Assembly: GCF_013307435.2 (NCBI RefSeq)
Contig: NZ_CP102845.1
Span: 2,675,001 to 2,739,000 of the forward strand
DNA from: Microvirga terrae
Lineage (GTDB): Bacteria; Pseudomonadota; Alphaproteobacteria; Rhizobiales; Beijerinckiaceae
Direction of reading: 5' to 3'
Length of the DNA stretch: 64,000 nucleotides
Both the position numbers and the translations under genes were made by a program. Positions 19,701 to 28,608 of the stretch are shown in pieces. The stretch's first letter is position 1. Every line of letters starts with the position of its first letter. The notes under the pieces were generated by a model. It searched no databases. It was not told where the DNA came from and saw nothing but the letters and a program-made list of their open reading frames with translations.

Positions 19701-20256
19701 CGAGTACGGCGACCTCCTCAAGAAGCTGCGTGTGCAGACCTGGGTCGAGTTCTGCCGCTCGGTCAAGGCAGGCAACTCCGTGGGCCGGGTCGCGGCCACC
19801 GTTCTCGACAGGCAGGAGCGCCGCACAAAGACCGGCAACAAAATGGGCATCCTCGTGCTGTCGGATCAGACCGGGCAATTCGAAGCCATCATCTTTTCCG
19901 AAGGCCTGCAACGTCTCCGCGACGTGCTTGAACCGGGCTCCGCCGTGGTTCTGATGCTTCAGGCCGGCCTCGAAGGCGAAGAGGTGAGGGCGCGGATCGG
20001 CATGGCCGAGCCGTTGGATGAAGCCGTTGCCAAACACCAGAAGAGCATGCGCATCTTCCTGCGCGACGAACGTCCTATTCCGAGCGTCTTCGAGCGGCTC
20101 AAGGTTCGGGGCGAAGGGGAGGTTTCCCTCGTGCTCATCCTCGATGATGGAGATCGGGAGGTCGAGGTCAAGCTCCCCGGCAAGTACATGGCCAGCCCCC
20201 AGGTCGCTGGGGCGCTCAGGGCGGTCCCGGGCGTGGTGGACGTGCACATGAACTGA
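16783..20256 (+). CDS. dnaE: DNA polymerase III subunit alpha
   Basis: DnaE is the catalytic subunit of the replicative polymerase. The 1157-residue protein opens with the PHP domain (FVHLHVHSSYSLLEGA near residue 9). It then shows the polymerase palm with VGPGRGSGAGSLVAYALT near residue 368 and the catalytic aspartates in PDFDIDFC near residue 410, a fingers region with YQEQVMEVAKVLSGYS, HhH segments, and an OB fold (VAATVLDRQERRTKTGNKMG) near residue 1005. Its length and position after lolD are those of the main DnaE1, not the SOS-linked DnaE2 (ImuC) polymerase found with imuA/imuB. A short SOS-controlled gene lies just upstream, so read-through in damage is possible. Confidence 0.97.
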   Translation: MARILHDIGFVHLHVHSSYSLLEGALKVAQLAKLAAADKQPALALTDTNNLFGALEFSEKLAGSGIQPIAGVQLSVCFEEPDPVARVVPQPSNIVLLAQTEEGYRNLMRLVSHAYFGVPLGEDPRVMAPALSAHSEGLIALTGGFSGPLDCALRNGGRQDFAQARLDMLKGAFGHQLYVEIQRHGLDDERVIENELLALADRNGLPIVAANEPFFSSAKDYEAHDALLAIAEGQIVSNPNRRRLSPEHHFKTRQQMMELFADLPDALQASVEIAMRCATRVRTRKPILPNFGTGPDAAALDEGEELKRQAEEGLEKRLAAHGPAPGLTEQDYRDRLAYEIGIIRNMKFPGYFLIVSDFIKWAKDHNIPVGPGRGSGAGSLVAYALTITDLDPLRFALLFERFLNPERVSMPDFDIDFCVEGRERVIEYVQQRYGEEQVAQIITFGTLLARGVMRDVGRVLEMPYGQVDKLTKLVPQNPANPVTLAQAIEGEPKLQAAIDEEPVVKRMLDIAQKLEGLHRHASTHAAGVVIGDRPLQELVPLYRDPKTGMRVTQFNMKWVEQAGLVKFDFLGLKTLTVLRTAVDLIRRKGVEVDLSALPLDDRKTYEMLQRGETVGVFQVESAGMRKALVEMETDRFEDIIALVALYRPGPMANIPVYCARKLGKDEHNKRDWYPHDKLEPILHETFGIIVYQEQVMEVAKVLSGYSLGDADLLRRAMGKKIKAEMDAQRERFVSGAKEGGLDKAKANEIFDLLAKFADYGFNKSHAAAYALVAFQTAYLKANYAVEFLAASMTLDLDNTDKLAEFRREAQRLGFKVIPPSINRSGVVFDVTYDEQGRGQILYALAAVKGVGRQAIESVVEARGNKPFKDLADFARRINPRMINKRTLENLIAAGAFDELEPDRAKACASIDAMMSLAQQSHEAANGGMMDMFGGVASADVQLRIGPYEPWPAAERLQREYDAVGFFLSGHPLDEYGDLLKKLRVQTWVEFCRSVKAGNSVGRVAATVLDRQERRTKTGNKMGILVLSDQTGQFEAIIFSEGLQRLRDVLEPGSAVVLMLQAGLEGEEVRARIGMAEPLDEAVAKHQKSMRIFLRDERPIPSVFERLKVRGEGEVSLVLILDDGDREVEVKLPGKYMASPQVAGALRAVPGVVDVHMN

Positions 20257-20285
20257 TCCGGTCGCGGGGGCACCCCAGGAAGGGA

Positions 20286-20771
20286 ATGAGCCGCCGGCTC
20301 ATCGATCAACCCATGGACGAGAAGCTTTCCGCTGTTAACATTACGGTCGAGCCCGACCCGGACGCATTCGCCGGCGAGATCGAGGAGCGCCTCCTGTCTT
20401 CTCTGAGGCAGAACCAACCGGCCAGCGATTACGCACCTTTCGGGATTCTGGCTCATGGCCGAGACGGCACGATCGTCGGCGGACTGGTCGGCGGGACCTC
20501 CTATGGATGGCTCGTGATCAAGGTCCTCTGGGTGGCGGAAGATCTGCGCAGCCACGGCCTCGGCACCCGAATCATGACCCTCGCCGAGGAGACCGTCGCT
20601 CGGCAGGGCTGCCACGGAGCCTGGCTGGACACCTCCAGCCGAAGGGCGAAGAGCTTCTACGAGAAGCTCGGCTATGAACTCTTCGCAACCTTGGATAATC
20701 AGGACGGGGAGCGGCCCCGGGGCCATGCCCGCTTCTTCCTGCGCCGGCGTTTTCCAGCCGTCCCCGCCTGA
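20286..20771 (+). CDS. GNAT family N-acetyltransferase
   Basis: This 161-residue protein has a GNAT fold. The acetyl-CoA-binding motif A is visible as VLWVAEDLRSHGLGTRIMTL with the R-x-x-G-x-G turn, and motif B as GAWLDTSSRRAKSFYEKLGYELF. The substrate cannot be read from the sequence. The ATG at 20286 follows an AGGAAGGGA box; a second in-frame ATG at 20313 is possible and would give 152 residues. It lies 29 bases after dnaE, probably in the same transcript. Confidence 0.88.
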   Translation: MSRRLIDQPMDEKLSAVNITVEPDPDAFAGEIEERLLSSLRQNQPASDYAPFGILAHGRDGTIVGGLVGGTSYGWLVIKVLWVAEDLRSHGLGTRIMTLAEETVARQGCHGAWLDTSSRRAKSFYEKLGYELFATLDNQDGERPRGHARFFLRRRFPAVPA

Positions 20772-20860
20772 CGAGACCCGTTCCACCGGGCCATCATCCT
20801 TTGGCTTGCATTTCCGAGCCTTTACCCCTATATGCGCGCCTATCCCACACGCGGAATCCA

Positions 20861-20908
20861 CCTCATAAGCCCATGAGGTATCCCGGTGGCCGGTTCGAAC
20901 CGGTCCAC
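20861..20908 (+). promoter_or_regulatory. rpsB leader hairpins, possible S2 autoregulatory site
   Basis: The rpsB leader contains CCTCAT/ATGAGG (20861–20878), then a longer stem built from GTGG–CCGGT (20886–20894) and ACCGG–T–CCAC (20899–20908). Ribosomal protein S2 represses its own mRNA in several bacteria, so a leader structure is plausible here, but this assignment is an inference. Confidence 0.35.
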
Positions 20909-20940
20909 TGTTCCGCGGAGGCTTAACCGGAGAATACACT

Positions 20941-21963
20941 ATGGCGCTTCCCGATTTCTCGATGCGCAGCCTGCTTGAGGCTGGCGCTCACTTTGGCCAC
21001 CAGGCTCACCGTTGGAACCCGAAGATGGGTCAGTACATCTTCGGCACTCGTAACAACATCCACATCATCGACCTCGCTCAGACGGTCCCGATGCTGCACC
21101 GGGCCCTTCAGGCCGTCAGCGACACGGTTGCCAAGGGCGGCCGGGTGCTCTTCGTCGGCACTAAGCGTCAGGCTTCCGATGCGGTTGCCGATGCGGCCAA
21201 GCGTTCGGCCCAGTATTATGTCAACTCCCGCTGGCTCGGCGGCATGCTGACGAACTGGAAGACGATTTCCGGCTCGATCCAGCGCCTGCGCAAGGTCGAC
21301 GAGATCCTCGCCGGCGGTGGCCAGGGTCTCACGAAGAAAGAGCGCCTTATGCTCGCTCGCGAGAAGGAGAAGCTCGAGCGTGCTCTCGGCGGCATCAAGG
21401 ACATGGGCGGCACGCCGGACCTGATCTTCGTCATCGACACCAACAAGGAGCAGCTGGCGATCCAGGAGGCGAAGCGCCTCGGCATCCCGGTGGCTGCCAT
21501 CGTCGACACGAACTGCGATCCGGACGGCATCACCTTCCCGGTTCCGGCCAATGACGACGCCGGTCGCGCGATCTCGCTCTACTGCGATCTGGTCGCCCGC
21601 GCGGCTCTCGACGGAATCTCCCGTGGCGCCGGCGCCATGGGCATCGATATCGGCGAGTCCGAGAACCCGATGGCCGAGGAGCTCCCGGCGAACGACACGT
21701 CTGTCGCCGCCTACGAGGGCGAGCAGTTCGAACGCCTCGCGGCTCCCCGCGGCGCACCCGACGATCTGACCAAGCTGAACGGCGTTGGTCCGCAGCTCGA
21801 GAAGAAGCTCAACGAGGCCGGCATCTTCCACTATTGGCAGCTGGCCGCCATGCAGTCGGGCGATGTCGCCCAGCTCGACAAGGACCTGAAGCTGAACGGC
21901 CGCCTGGAGCGTGACGGCTGGATCAACCAGGCCCGCTCGATGATCGAAGCCGCTGCTGCGTAA
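20941..21963 (+). CDS. rpsB: 30S ribosomal protein S2 with C-terminal helix-hairpin-helix extension
   Basis: S2 binds the 30S head/body junction and recruits S1. Residues 1 to about 235 form the normal S2 core, beginning [20 protein letters not shown] and including [12 protein letters not shown] and [12 protein letters not shown]. The protein is 340 residues, some 90 more than E. coli S2. The extra C-terminus from about residue 273 reads [20 protein letters not shown] and continues with a GRLERDGW segment. This is an HhH-like domain that I know as an extension on other alphaproteobacterial proteins such as L21 and NuoE. Strong ribosome-binding purines precede the ATG. tsf follows after a hairpin. 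Confidence 0.96.
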   Translation: MALPDFSMRSLLEAGAHFGHQAHRWNPKMGQYIFGTRNNIHIIDLAQTVPMLHRALQAVSDTVAKGGRVLFVGTKRQASDAVADAAKRSAQYYVNSRWLGGMLTNWKTISGSIQRLRKVDEILAGGGQGLTKKERLMLAREKEKLERALGGIKDMGGTPDLIFVIDTNKEQLAIQEAKRLGIPVAAIVDTNCDPDGITFPVPANDDAGRAISLYCDLVARAALDGISRGAGAMGIDIGESENPMAEELPANDTSVAAYEGEQFERLAAPRGAPDDLTKLNGVGPQLEKKLNEAGIFHYWQLAAMQSGDVAQLDKDLKLNGRLERDGWINQARSMIEAAAA

Positions 21964-22008
21964 GCCTTACGGCGCCGCAACATGCAGCGCCGCTTGAACG
22001 ATTGACCG

Positions 22009-22035
22009 AGCCCGGCGTTCCACGAGCGCCGGGCT
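22009..22035 (+). terminator. rpsB–tsf hairpin (attenuator or processing site)
   Basis: The 9-bp perfect stem AGCCCGGCG/CGCCGGGCT (22009–22017 and 22027–22035) has a 9-base loop. The following CCCTCTATG lacks a real T-run, so it is more likely a partial terminator or transcript-stability element that lets some transcription reach tsf. Confidence 0.45.
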
Positions 22036-22068
22036 CCCTCTATGCATGAACCTTTGAAAGGAATAGCC

Positions 22069-22998
22069 ATGGCGAACATTACCGCTGCGATGGTGAAGGA
22101 GCTGCGCGACACGACCAGCGCCGGCATGATGGACTGCAAGGCCGCGCTTGCCGAAACGAACGGCGACATGGAGGCCGCGATCGATTGGCTCCGCAAGAAG
22201 GGTCTCTCGAAGGCTGCCAAGAAGGCCGGCCGCGTTGCGGCCGAGGGCCTCGTGGCTGTCGAATCCTCCGGTCACACTGCGACGATCCTCGAGGTCAATT
22301 CCGAGACCGACTTCGTCGCCCGCAACGACCAGTTCCAGGCCTTCGTTCGCGAAGCTGCCAAGATCGGGCTCATGGGCAACGGCACCATCGAGTCTCTCGA
22401 GGCCGCTCACTTCCCCGGCTCGCAGACGACGGTAAAGGATCGGCTGCAGGAGCTCATCGCCACCATCGGCGAGAACATGACCCTGCGCCGGATCGCCAAG
22501 CTCGAGGTCTCGACGGGCGTGATCGCGTCCTATGTCCATAACGCGGTGACCGAAGGCCTCGGCAAGATTGGCGTTCTCGTGGCGCTCGAATCCGAAGGCG
22601 ACGTGACTGTCCTCGGAACCCTCGGCCGTCAGATCGCCATGCACGTGGCCGCCACCAGCCCGGTGGCGCTGGATGCCTCCGGCGTCGACCAGACGACGAT
22701 CGAGCGCGAGAGCGCCATCCTGCGCGACAAGAACGCCGGCAAGCCGGACCACGTCATGCAGAAGATCATCGAGAGCGGCCTGAAGAGCTACTTCAAGGAG
22801 GTCACCCTTCTGGAGCAGCCTTTTGTTCACGATCCCTCGAAGACCGTGACCCAGGTCCTCAAGGAGGCCGAGTCGAAGGCCGGCAAGCCGGTGACCCTCA
22901 AGGCGTTCGTCCGCTATGCCCTCGGCGAGGGCATCGAGAAGGAAGAGGCCCCTGACTTCGCGGCTGAAGTGGCCGCCCAGGCCGGCCTTAAGTCCTAA
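22069..22998 (+). CDS. tsf: translation elongation factor Ts
   Basis: EF-Ts exchanges GDP for GTP on EF-Tu. The 309-residue product starts [20 protein letters not shown] and shows the UBA-like N-terminal domain with [19 protein letters not shown], then the core with TDFVARN. The ATG at 22069 follows GAAAGGAATAGCC; upstream frame extension is not conserved. The gene lies downstream of rpsB, as in most bacteria, and ends at a strong terminator. Confidence 0.97.
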   Translation: MANITAAMVKELRDTTSAGMMDCKAALAETNGDMEAAIDWLRKKGLSKAAKKAGRVAAEGLVAVESSGHTATILEVNSETDFVARNDQFQAFVREAAKIGLMGNGTIESLEAAHFPGSQTTVKDRLQELIATIGENMTLRRIAKLEVSTGVIASYVHNAVTEGLGKIGVLVALESEGDVTVLGTLGRQIAMHVAATSPVALDASGVDQTTIERESAILRDKNAGKPDHVMQKIIESGLKSYFKEVTLLEQPFVHDPSKTVTQVLKEAESKAGKPVTLKAFVRYALGEGIEKEEAPDFAAEVAAQAGLKS

Positions 22999-23011
22999 AT
23001 CGAACCTGAGT

Positions 23012-23039
23012 AAAACGGCGGCTCTTCAGCCGCCGTTTT
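23012..23039 (+). terminator. intrinsic terminator after tsf
   Basis: A perfect 12-bp stem, AAAACGGCGGCT/AGCCGCCGTTTT, with a CTTC loop, ends in a T-run at 23036–23039. The A-run on the left arm makes it able to act in both directions. Confidence 0.9.
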
Positions 23040-23069
23040 CATGAGAGGCTCGAAAAGAAAGGTCTGACG

Positions 23070-23783
23070 ATGGCAACGTTCCGGCGCATCCTTGTGAAGC
23101 TTTCCGGTGAGGCCCTGATGGCACCCGATGGCTACTGGCTCGATTCTCAGATCCTGTCCTCCCTGGCAGAGGATCTGGCCCAGGCCACCCGCGCCGGCTT
23201 CGAGATCGCCGTCGTCATCGGCGGCGGCAATATCATCCGCGGCGCCCGCATGAGTGCCGCCGGCTGGATCGACCGGCCCACGGCCGACTCCATGGGCATG
23301 CTCGGCACCGTCATGAACTCCCTTGCCATCGAAACGGCCCTGAACGCGGCCGGCGTTCCGGCCAGGACCATGTCGGCAGTATCCATGCCGACGATCTGCG
23401 AAACCTACGCCCGTCAGCCGGCGCTGCACCACCTCGACAAGGGGCAGGTGGTGGTTCTGGCTGGCGGCACCGGCAACCCCTTCTTCACCACCGACACCGC
23501 TGCCGTCCTGCGTGCCGCCGAGCTTCGTTGCGACGCGGTTCTGAAGGCGACCCAGGTTGATGGCGTCTACTCGGCGGATCCGAAAAAGCACCCCGATGCG
23601 GTCCGATTCGACCGCCTGACCCACGACGAGGCCATCGCCAAGGACTTGAAGGTCATGGACACGGCGGCCTTCGCCCTGGCGCGCGAGAGCAGGCTTTCGA
23701 TCATCGTGGGCTCTGTACACGCCCCGAGTTCGGTGACAGCGCTTCTTCAGGGGAAAGTGCCGTCCACCGTGGTCGCCCCTTGA
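23070..23783 (+). CDS. pyrH: UMP kinase
   Basis: PyrH phosphorylates UMP to UDP for pyrimidine nucleotide supply and belongs to the amino-acid kinase fold, unlike eukaryotic UMP/CMP kinases. The 237-residue product shows RILVKLSGEALM near the start, the VIGGGNIIRG loop, MGMLGTVMNSLAIE, and GGTGNPFFTTDTAA in the nucleotide-binding part. The start ATG follows AAAGAAAGGTCTGACG. It stands between tsf and frr, the conserved bacterial order, and a terminator separates it from tsf. Confidence 0.97.
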   Translation: MATFRRILVKLSGEALMAPDGYWLDSQILSSLAEDLAQATRAGFEIAVVIGGGNIIRGARMSAAGWIDRPTADSMGMLGTVMNSLAIETALNAAGVPARTMSAVSMPTICETYARQPALHHLDKGQVVVLAGGTGNPFFTTDTAAVLRAAELRCDAVLKATQVDGVYSADPKKHPDAVRFDRLTHDEAIAKDLKVMDTAAFALARESRLSIIVGSVHAPSSVTALLQGKVPSTVVAP

Positions 23784-23854
23784 TGCAAGGGCCTTGATGC
23801 TGGACCCTGGGAAGCGTAAGCCCGTTTAAATAGTTCGCGTAAGGACAAAATCTG

Positions 23855-24415
23855 ATGGCCACGACCTTTGATCTCGCCGATGTGAAGCGCCGCATGCAGG
23901 GCGCCATCAACGCTTTCAAGAACGACCTGGCTAGCCTGCGCACCGGGCGCGCCTCGCCGAACCTCCTCGATCCCATCCAGATCGACGCCTACGGCTCCCT
24001 GATGCCGATCACCCAGGTTGCCACCGTCAACGTGCCTGAGCCGCGCCTGCTGAGCGTTCAGGTCTGGGACCGCGGCATGGTGGCGGCCGTCGAGAAGGCG
24101 ATCCGGGAATCGGATCTCGGGCTCAATCCGCAGACGGAAGGGCAGGTGATCCGCCTTCGCATTCCCGAGATGAACGAGCAGCGCCGCAAAGAGATGGTCA
24201 AGGTGGCCCACAAATACGCCGAGGAGGCCCGTGTCGCTGTTCGACACGTCCGGCGCGATGGCCTCGACCTGCTCAAGAAGCTTGAGAAGGACAGCGCGAT
24301 CAGCGAGGATGACGGCAAGCGTCATGCTGACCAGGTTCAGAAGGCAACCGACCAGTTCGTGGCCGAGATCGACAGCCTTCTCGTGACCAAGGAAAAGGAA
24401 ATCATGCACGTCTGA
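23855..24415 (+). CDS. frr: ribosome recycling factor
   Basis: RRF splits post-termination ribosomes together with EF-G. The 186-residue protein has the family start region [20 protein letters not shown], the central [17 protein letters not shown] and the C-terminal three-helix-bundle sequence [18 protein letters not shown]. Its length is standard. It starts 71 bases after pyrH with a GTAAGGAC box, and uppS follows after 27 bases. Confidence 0.97.
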   Translation: MATTFDLADVKRRMQGAINAFKNDLASLRTGRASPNLLDPIQIDAYGSLMPITQVATVNVPEPRLLSVQVWDRGMVAAVEKAIRESDLGLNPQTEGQVIRLRIPEMNEQRRKEMVKVAHKYAEEARVAVRHVRRDGLDLLKKLEKDSAISEDDGKRHADQVQKATDQFVAEIDSLLVTKEKEIMHV

Positions 24416-24442
24416 CAGACAGGCGCGCATTGGGACGGAAAT

Positions 24443-25210
24443 ATGAGCGGCGAAGCCAAAAAGTCGGCCCCGAGCTTTGCCTGCAAGCAAGCAGGCGAGG
24501 GGATGCCGACCCATGTTGCCATCATCATGGATGGAAACGGCCGGTGGGCCGCTCAGAGAGGGCTGCCCCGGTTCGAAGGGCATCGCAAGGGGATCGACGC
24601 GATCCGCCGGGCGGTCAGAACCGCGACGGATCTCGGCATCCGCTACCTCACCGTCTACAGCTTCTCGGCGGAGAATTGGCGCAGACCTGCCGATGAGGTC
24701 TCGTATCTCATGGGGCTGCTCAAGCGCTTCGTACGCCACGACCTCGCCGAGTTGCATGCCAACAACATCCGCGTTCGCATCATCGGCGAGCGCGAAGGTC
24801 TGCCGTCCGATATCCGCATGCTCCTCGACGAAGCGGAGCAACTCACCCGCTCGAATTCGGGCCTGACCCTCGTCATTGCCTTCAATTACGGCGGCCGCCA
24901 GGAGATCGTGAGTGCCATACGGGCTCTCGCCGTCAAGGTGAAGGAGGGAGCACTCGACCCGGCTGACATCGATATGGATGCGGTCGGAGCGACCCTCGAC
25001 ACCCATGGCATTCCCGACCCGGATCTCGTCATTCGGACTTCGGGGGAGCAGCGGGTGTCGAATTTTCTCACCTGGCAGACCGCTTATTCCGAGTTCGTCT
25101 TCCTGCCCTGCTTCTGGCCGGACTTCGACGAGACGGCGTTCCAGAGCGCGATCGACGAGTACTACAGGCGCGATCGCCGTTTCGGCGGTTTGAGCGCGCG
25201 GGCAGGCTGA
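24443..25210 (+). CDS. uppS: undecaprenyl diphosphate synthase (cis-prenyltransferase)
   Basis: UppS adds isoprene units to farnesyl diphosphate to make C55-PP, the lipid carrier for peptidoglycan and O-antigen. The 255-residue enzyme has the catalytic aspartate D30 in [10 protein letters not shown], the central [15 protein letters not shown], and the C-terminal signature [21 protein letters not shown]. The first 22 residues are a variable hydrophilic extension. cdsA begins 2 bases after its stop, so the two are probably coupled. Confidence 0.97.
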   Translation: MSGEAKKSAPSFACKQAGEGMPTHVAIIMDGNGRWAAQRGLPRFEGHRKGIDAIRRAVRTATDLGIRYLTVYSFSAENWRRPADEVSYLMGLLKRFVRHDLAELHANNIRVRIIGEREGLPSDIRMLLDEAEQLTRSNSGLTLVIAFNYGGRQEIVSAIRALAVKVKEGALDPADIDMDAVGATLDTHGIPDPDLVIRTSGEQRVSNFLTWQTAYSEFVFLPCFWPDFDETAFQSAIDEYYRRDRRFGGLSARAG

Positions 25211-25212
25211 CG

Positions 25213-26070
25213 ATGGTCGCAGACCAGGGCTCGTCCTTGCCGACCCGTCCAAAGTCCACCTCGTCCAGGGAACTGACGACGCGGGTACTATCCGCCATCG
25301 TCATGATTGCAGCCGCCCTGCTGACGGCCTACTGGGGCGGTTGGCCCTTCGCCCTATTCTGGCTCGCAGCCGGTACTGCCGTGATGGTGGAATGGACCCG
25401 GATGACGGGCGCCGAGCCACGCCCCCTGGTGCAGAGTATCCTTGCGGTCGGGCTTGCCGTTCTGACCGTCCTTTTCCTGACGGAGGCACGCTTCGGCCTG
25501 TTCCTGTTGGCAGGGCTCGTCTTCCTTGTGACGGGCACCTTTGCAACCGGGGGAGGCGCCAACAGGATCTGGTCGGCGTCGGGCTTCCTTTATGCGTCCT
25601 TGATCGTTCTTGTCCCGCCGATCGTGCGCGACCATGTCGAACTCGGAATTCTAGGCCTGCTGTGGATGTTCGCCGTCGTATGGGCAACCGACATCGCGGC
25701 CTATTTCACCGGCCGAACCTTCGGGGGCCCGAAGCTCTGTCCGCCCATCAGTCCGAAGAAGACATGGTCCGGCTTTGTCGGAGGCGTCGTCGCTGCGGCC
25801 CTGTGCGGCGTATTGGTCGCCTGGACCGGCGAGGCCTACGGCCACAGCCTGCCACTAGGCCTTCCGGCGATCGCCATTTTGTCCGTGGTCGCATCGGTCG
25901 CAAGCCAGATCGGAGATCTCGGCGAGTCGGCTCTGAAGCGCCATTGCAACGTCAAGGACTCGAGCCATCTCATCCCAGGGCACGGCGGTGTCATGGATCG
26001 CCTTGATGGCTTTTGGGCCGTCTGCCTAATCGTCGGGGCGATCCTGCTGACGATTCATTTCACTCCCTAG
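25213..26070 (+). CDS. cdsA: phosphatidate cytidylyltransferase
   Basis: CdsA makes CDP-diacylglycerol from phosphatidic acid and CTP at the inner membrane, the branch point of phospholipid synthesis. The 285-residue protein has about eight hydrophobic helices and the family signature near its C-terminus: SPKKTWSGFVGG, then DLGESALKRHCNVKDSS and LIPGHGGVMDRLDG with the metal-binding aspartates. It lies 2 bases after uppS and 6 bases before dxr. Confidence 0.96.
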   Translation: MVADQGSSLPTRPKSTSSRELTTRVLSAIVMIAAALLTAYWGGWPFALFWLAAGTAVMVEWTRMTGAEPRPLVQSILAVGLAVLTVLFLTEARFGLFLLAGLVFLVTGTFATGGGANRIWSASGFLYASLIVLVPPIVRDHVELGILGLLWMFAVVWATDIAAYFTGRTFGGPKLCPPISPKKTWSGFVGGVVAAALCGVLVAWTGEAYGHSLPLGLPAIAILSVVASVASQIGDLGESALKRHCNVKDSSHLIPGHGGVMDRLDGFWAVCLIVGAILLTIHFTP

Positions 26071-26076
26071 GCGCCA

Positions 26077-27258
26077 ATGACCCGCTCCATCACGATTCTC
26101 GGTGCGACCGGCTCGATTGGCCGCTCGACGTCCGGCGTCATCCAGGCTCACCGGGAGGAGTTTCGTGTCGAAGCTGTTGTCGGGGGACGCAATGCCACCG
26201 CTTTGGCGAAGATCGCCCAGGACCTCGGAGCAAAATTCGCCGCCCTGGCCGACGAGGGGGCCGGAGAGGCGTTGAGTCTGGCTCTATCGGGAAGCGGAAT
26301 CAGGGGAGGCGCTGGGCACGCCGCCGTTCTGGAGGCCGTGGATCGCGATGCCGACATCGTGCTGGCCGCCATCAGCGGAACAGCCGGCCTGGCCCCCACT
26401 CATGCCGCGCTGAAGCCTGGCCGGCGGATTGCCCTCGCCAACAAGGAAAGCCTCGTCTGCGCCGGCGGTGTCTTCATGGCCGACGCCCGCCGCCTCGGGG
26501 TCCAGGTCATGCCAGTGGATTCCGAGCATAACGCACTGGATCATGCCCTTGCAGCGGGCTCGGACCGGGATGTGGAAAAGGCCGTGATAACCGCCTCGGG
26601 AGGCCCCTTCCGCACTTGGACCAAAGAGCGGATTGCAAGAGCCGATGCACGGGAGGCTTCCGCTCATCCCGTCTGGTCAATGGGCTCGAAGATCAACATC
26701 GATTCCTCGACCTTGATGAACAAAGGGCTTGAACTGATCGAGGCTCATCACCTGTTCGACCTCGAGCCCGAGCGGTTGGACGTGCTGGTACACCCGGAAG
26801 CCATCGTGCACGGTCTCGTCCAGTGGAGCGACGGTGCCGTAACGGCAGGCCTCGCCTTGCCGGACATGAAGGTTCCGATCGCCAATGCGCTTCGGAATCA
26901 GAACCGCCTGAAGATGGACTTGCCTCGTCTCGATCTTGCCGCGATTGGTCGATTAAGCTTCGAGCAGCCTGACGAAGGGCGCTTTCCATGCCTATCTCTG
27001 GCGAAGGCTGCACTCAGGACCGGAGGGGCCATGCCCACGATCCTGAATGCAGCCAATGAGATCGCGGTCGAGGCCTTTATCGCGGATGCAATCGGATTTT
27101 ACGATATTTCAGAGCTTGTTGAGAGAGTTTGCTCAACTTTCTTCGGAAGAAATATCGCGGCGCCGTCGACAGTGGCGGATGCATTGAGGATCGACCAGGA
27201 AGCGCGCCAGGCGGCACGGCAGCTTCTGCCGACCCTGACCGGAACGGCGCGGCTCTAA
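26077..27258 (+). CDS. dxr: 1-deoxy-D-xylulose 5-phosphate reductoisomerase
   Basis: DXR catalyses the committed step of the MEP isoprenoid pathway (DXP to MEP, NADPH-dependent), which feeds UppS nearby. The 393-residue protein has the nucleotide-binding loop GATGSIG at residues 9–15, the metal-binding region VDSEHNAL, the ASGGPF loop and WSMGSKINIDSSTLMNKG. The final part has the usual helical C-terminal domain. rseP follows after 17 bases. Confidence 0.97.
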   Translation: MTRSITILGATGSIGRSTSGVIQAHREEFRVEAVVGGRNATALAKIAQDLGAKFAALADEGAGEALSLALSGSGIRGGAGHAAVLEAVDRDADIVLAAISGTAGLAPTHAALKPGRRIALANKESLVCAGGVFMADARRLGVQVMPVDSEHNALDHALAAGSDRDVEKAVITASGGPFRTWTKERIARADAREASAHPVWSMGSKINIDSSTLMNKGLELIEAHHLFDLEPERLDVLVHPEAIVHGLVQWSDGAVTAGLALPDMKVPIANALRNQNRLKMDLPRLDLAAIGRLSFEQPDEGRFPCLSLAKAALRTGGAMPTILNAANEIAVEAFIADAIGFYDISELVERVCSTFFGRNIAAPSTVADALRIDQEARQAARQLLPTLTGTARL

Positions 27259-27275
27259 GGAGCCCGAAGGGGATA

Positions 27276-28442
27276 ATGATGGACTTTCTTTCAACGATCG
27301 GCGGTGCGACAGGCTCTCTGTTCCTGACGCTGGTCTCCTTTCTCGTGGTTCTCACGGTGGTCGTGTTCATCCACGAGTTCGGCCATTTCTGGGTGGGGCG
27401 GCTCTGCGGCGTCGGAGTGACGGCCTTTTCGATCGGCTTCGGCCGTGAGTTGATCGGCTGGACCGATAAAAAGGGGACCCGCTGGAAGATCTCGGCGATT
27501 CCCCTCGGAGGCTACGTCAAGTTCGTTGGCGACCTCAACGCGGCCAGCGTTCCCGACCAGGATCAGCTCGACCGGATGCCCCTGGAGCAGCGGGCCATCA
27601 GTTTTCCCCACCAAAGTGTGGCCAAGCGCGCGGCGATCGTCGCGGCTGGTCCCATCGCGAATTTCATCCTGGCCATCGCCATCTTCGCGGGCTTCAACTA
27701 CTTCAACGGCCGTCAGGTGCTGGAGCCGAGAATCGAGGCGGTCCAGCCGGGAAGCGCGGCCGAAAAGGCAGGCTTCCAGCCCAAGGACCTGATCCTGACG
27801 GTTGACGGTCGACAGATTCAGACCTTCGCCGACATGCAGCTCATCGTCAGCTCCAGTGCAGGGGAGCCCCTCGAATTCACGATCGATCGAAACGGGCAGA
27901 CGGTCGCTTTGACGGCCACTCCGAACTTCGTCGAGAGAACCAGCCCCTTCGGAAAGCAGCGTATCGGGCTCCTGGGAGTCGAAGCTTCCAGGGATCCGTC
28001 GGCGATCAAGCGCCTCACTTATTCCCCTTGGGGCGCCGTCAAGGCCGCGGTGGTGGAGACCTGGAACCTCGTCGAGCGGACCCTGAACTTCATCCGCCGC
28101 CTAGTGATGGGCTGGGAATCGGCCGACCAGCTCTCCGGGCCCATTGGGATCGCTCGGGCGTCGGGCACGGCCTTCGATGTTGGCGGCGTCTATAGTCTCG
28201 TCAGCCTGATCGGCTTCATGTCTGTTTCGATCGGACTCATTAACCTTTTTCCCATTCCGCTGCTGGATGGCGGCCATCTTCTGTTCTATGCCATTGAGGC
28301 GGCGCGGGGCCGTCCCCTTAGCGAGAAAGCCCAGGAAATCGGGTTCAGGATAGGGTTTGCCCTGGTGGCGATGCTCATGCTGTTCGCCACTTGGAATGAT
28401 CTTGTTCACCTTGGCAGCAGTTTTCTGGGCCAGGGATCGTGA
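27276..28442 (+). CDS. rseP: site-2 protease family RIP metalloprotease
   Basis: RseP-type proteases cut membrane-embedded anti-sigma factors and signal peptides; in Caulobacter the homologue is MmpA. The 388-residue product has the zinc motif HEFGH at residues 33–37 in the first helix, one PDZ domain around residues 130–200 (PRIEAVQPGSAAEKAGF and DLILTVDG), and the second metal-site motif LLDGGHLLFY. Two adjacent ATG codons lie at 27276 and 27279; the second has better spacing (6 bases) from the AAGGGG box. The open frame upstream overlaps dxr and is not used. Confidence 0.94.
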   Translation: MMDFLSTIGGATGSLFLTLVSFLVVLTVVVFIHEFGHFWVGRLCGVGVTAFSIGFGRELIGWTDKKGTRWKISAIPLGGYVKFVGDLNAASVPDQDQLDRMPLEQRAISFPHQSVAKRAAIVAAGPIANFILAIAIFAGFNYFNGRQVLEPRIEAVQPGSAAEKAGFQPKDLILTVDGRQIQTFADMQLIVSSSAGEPLEFTIDRNGQTVALTATPNFVERTSPFGKQRIGLLGVEASRDPSAIKRLTYSPWGAVKAAVVETWNLVERTLNFIRRLVMGWESADQLSGPIGIARASGTAFDVGGVYSLVSLIGFMSVSIGLINLFPIPLLDGGHLLFYAIEAARGRPLSEKAQEIGFRIGFALVAMLMLFATWNDLVHLGSSFLGQGS

Positions 28443-28608
28443 CAAGGACGCCACGCTCTTCAAAAATTGGTACTCTGTTGTGGATGTGCCGTTTGCAATA
28501 GCGGCGAAAGTTTGTACAAGCGGTCCACACGGATAAGGTTGGGGGCACTCGTCTCCGACCGGCGGGATCTTCCTCGCCAAGGACAGAATATAAAGAACGG
28601 GCCAGTTG

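Noticed and set aside
20889..20903. GGTTCGAACC-like sequence resembling a tRNA T-arm
   Set aside because: No acceptor, D or anticodon arms can be formed around it; it is better explained as a hairpin of the rpsB leader.
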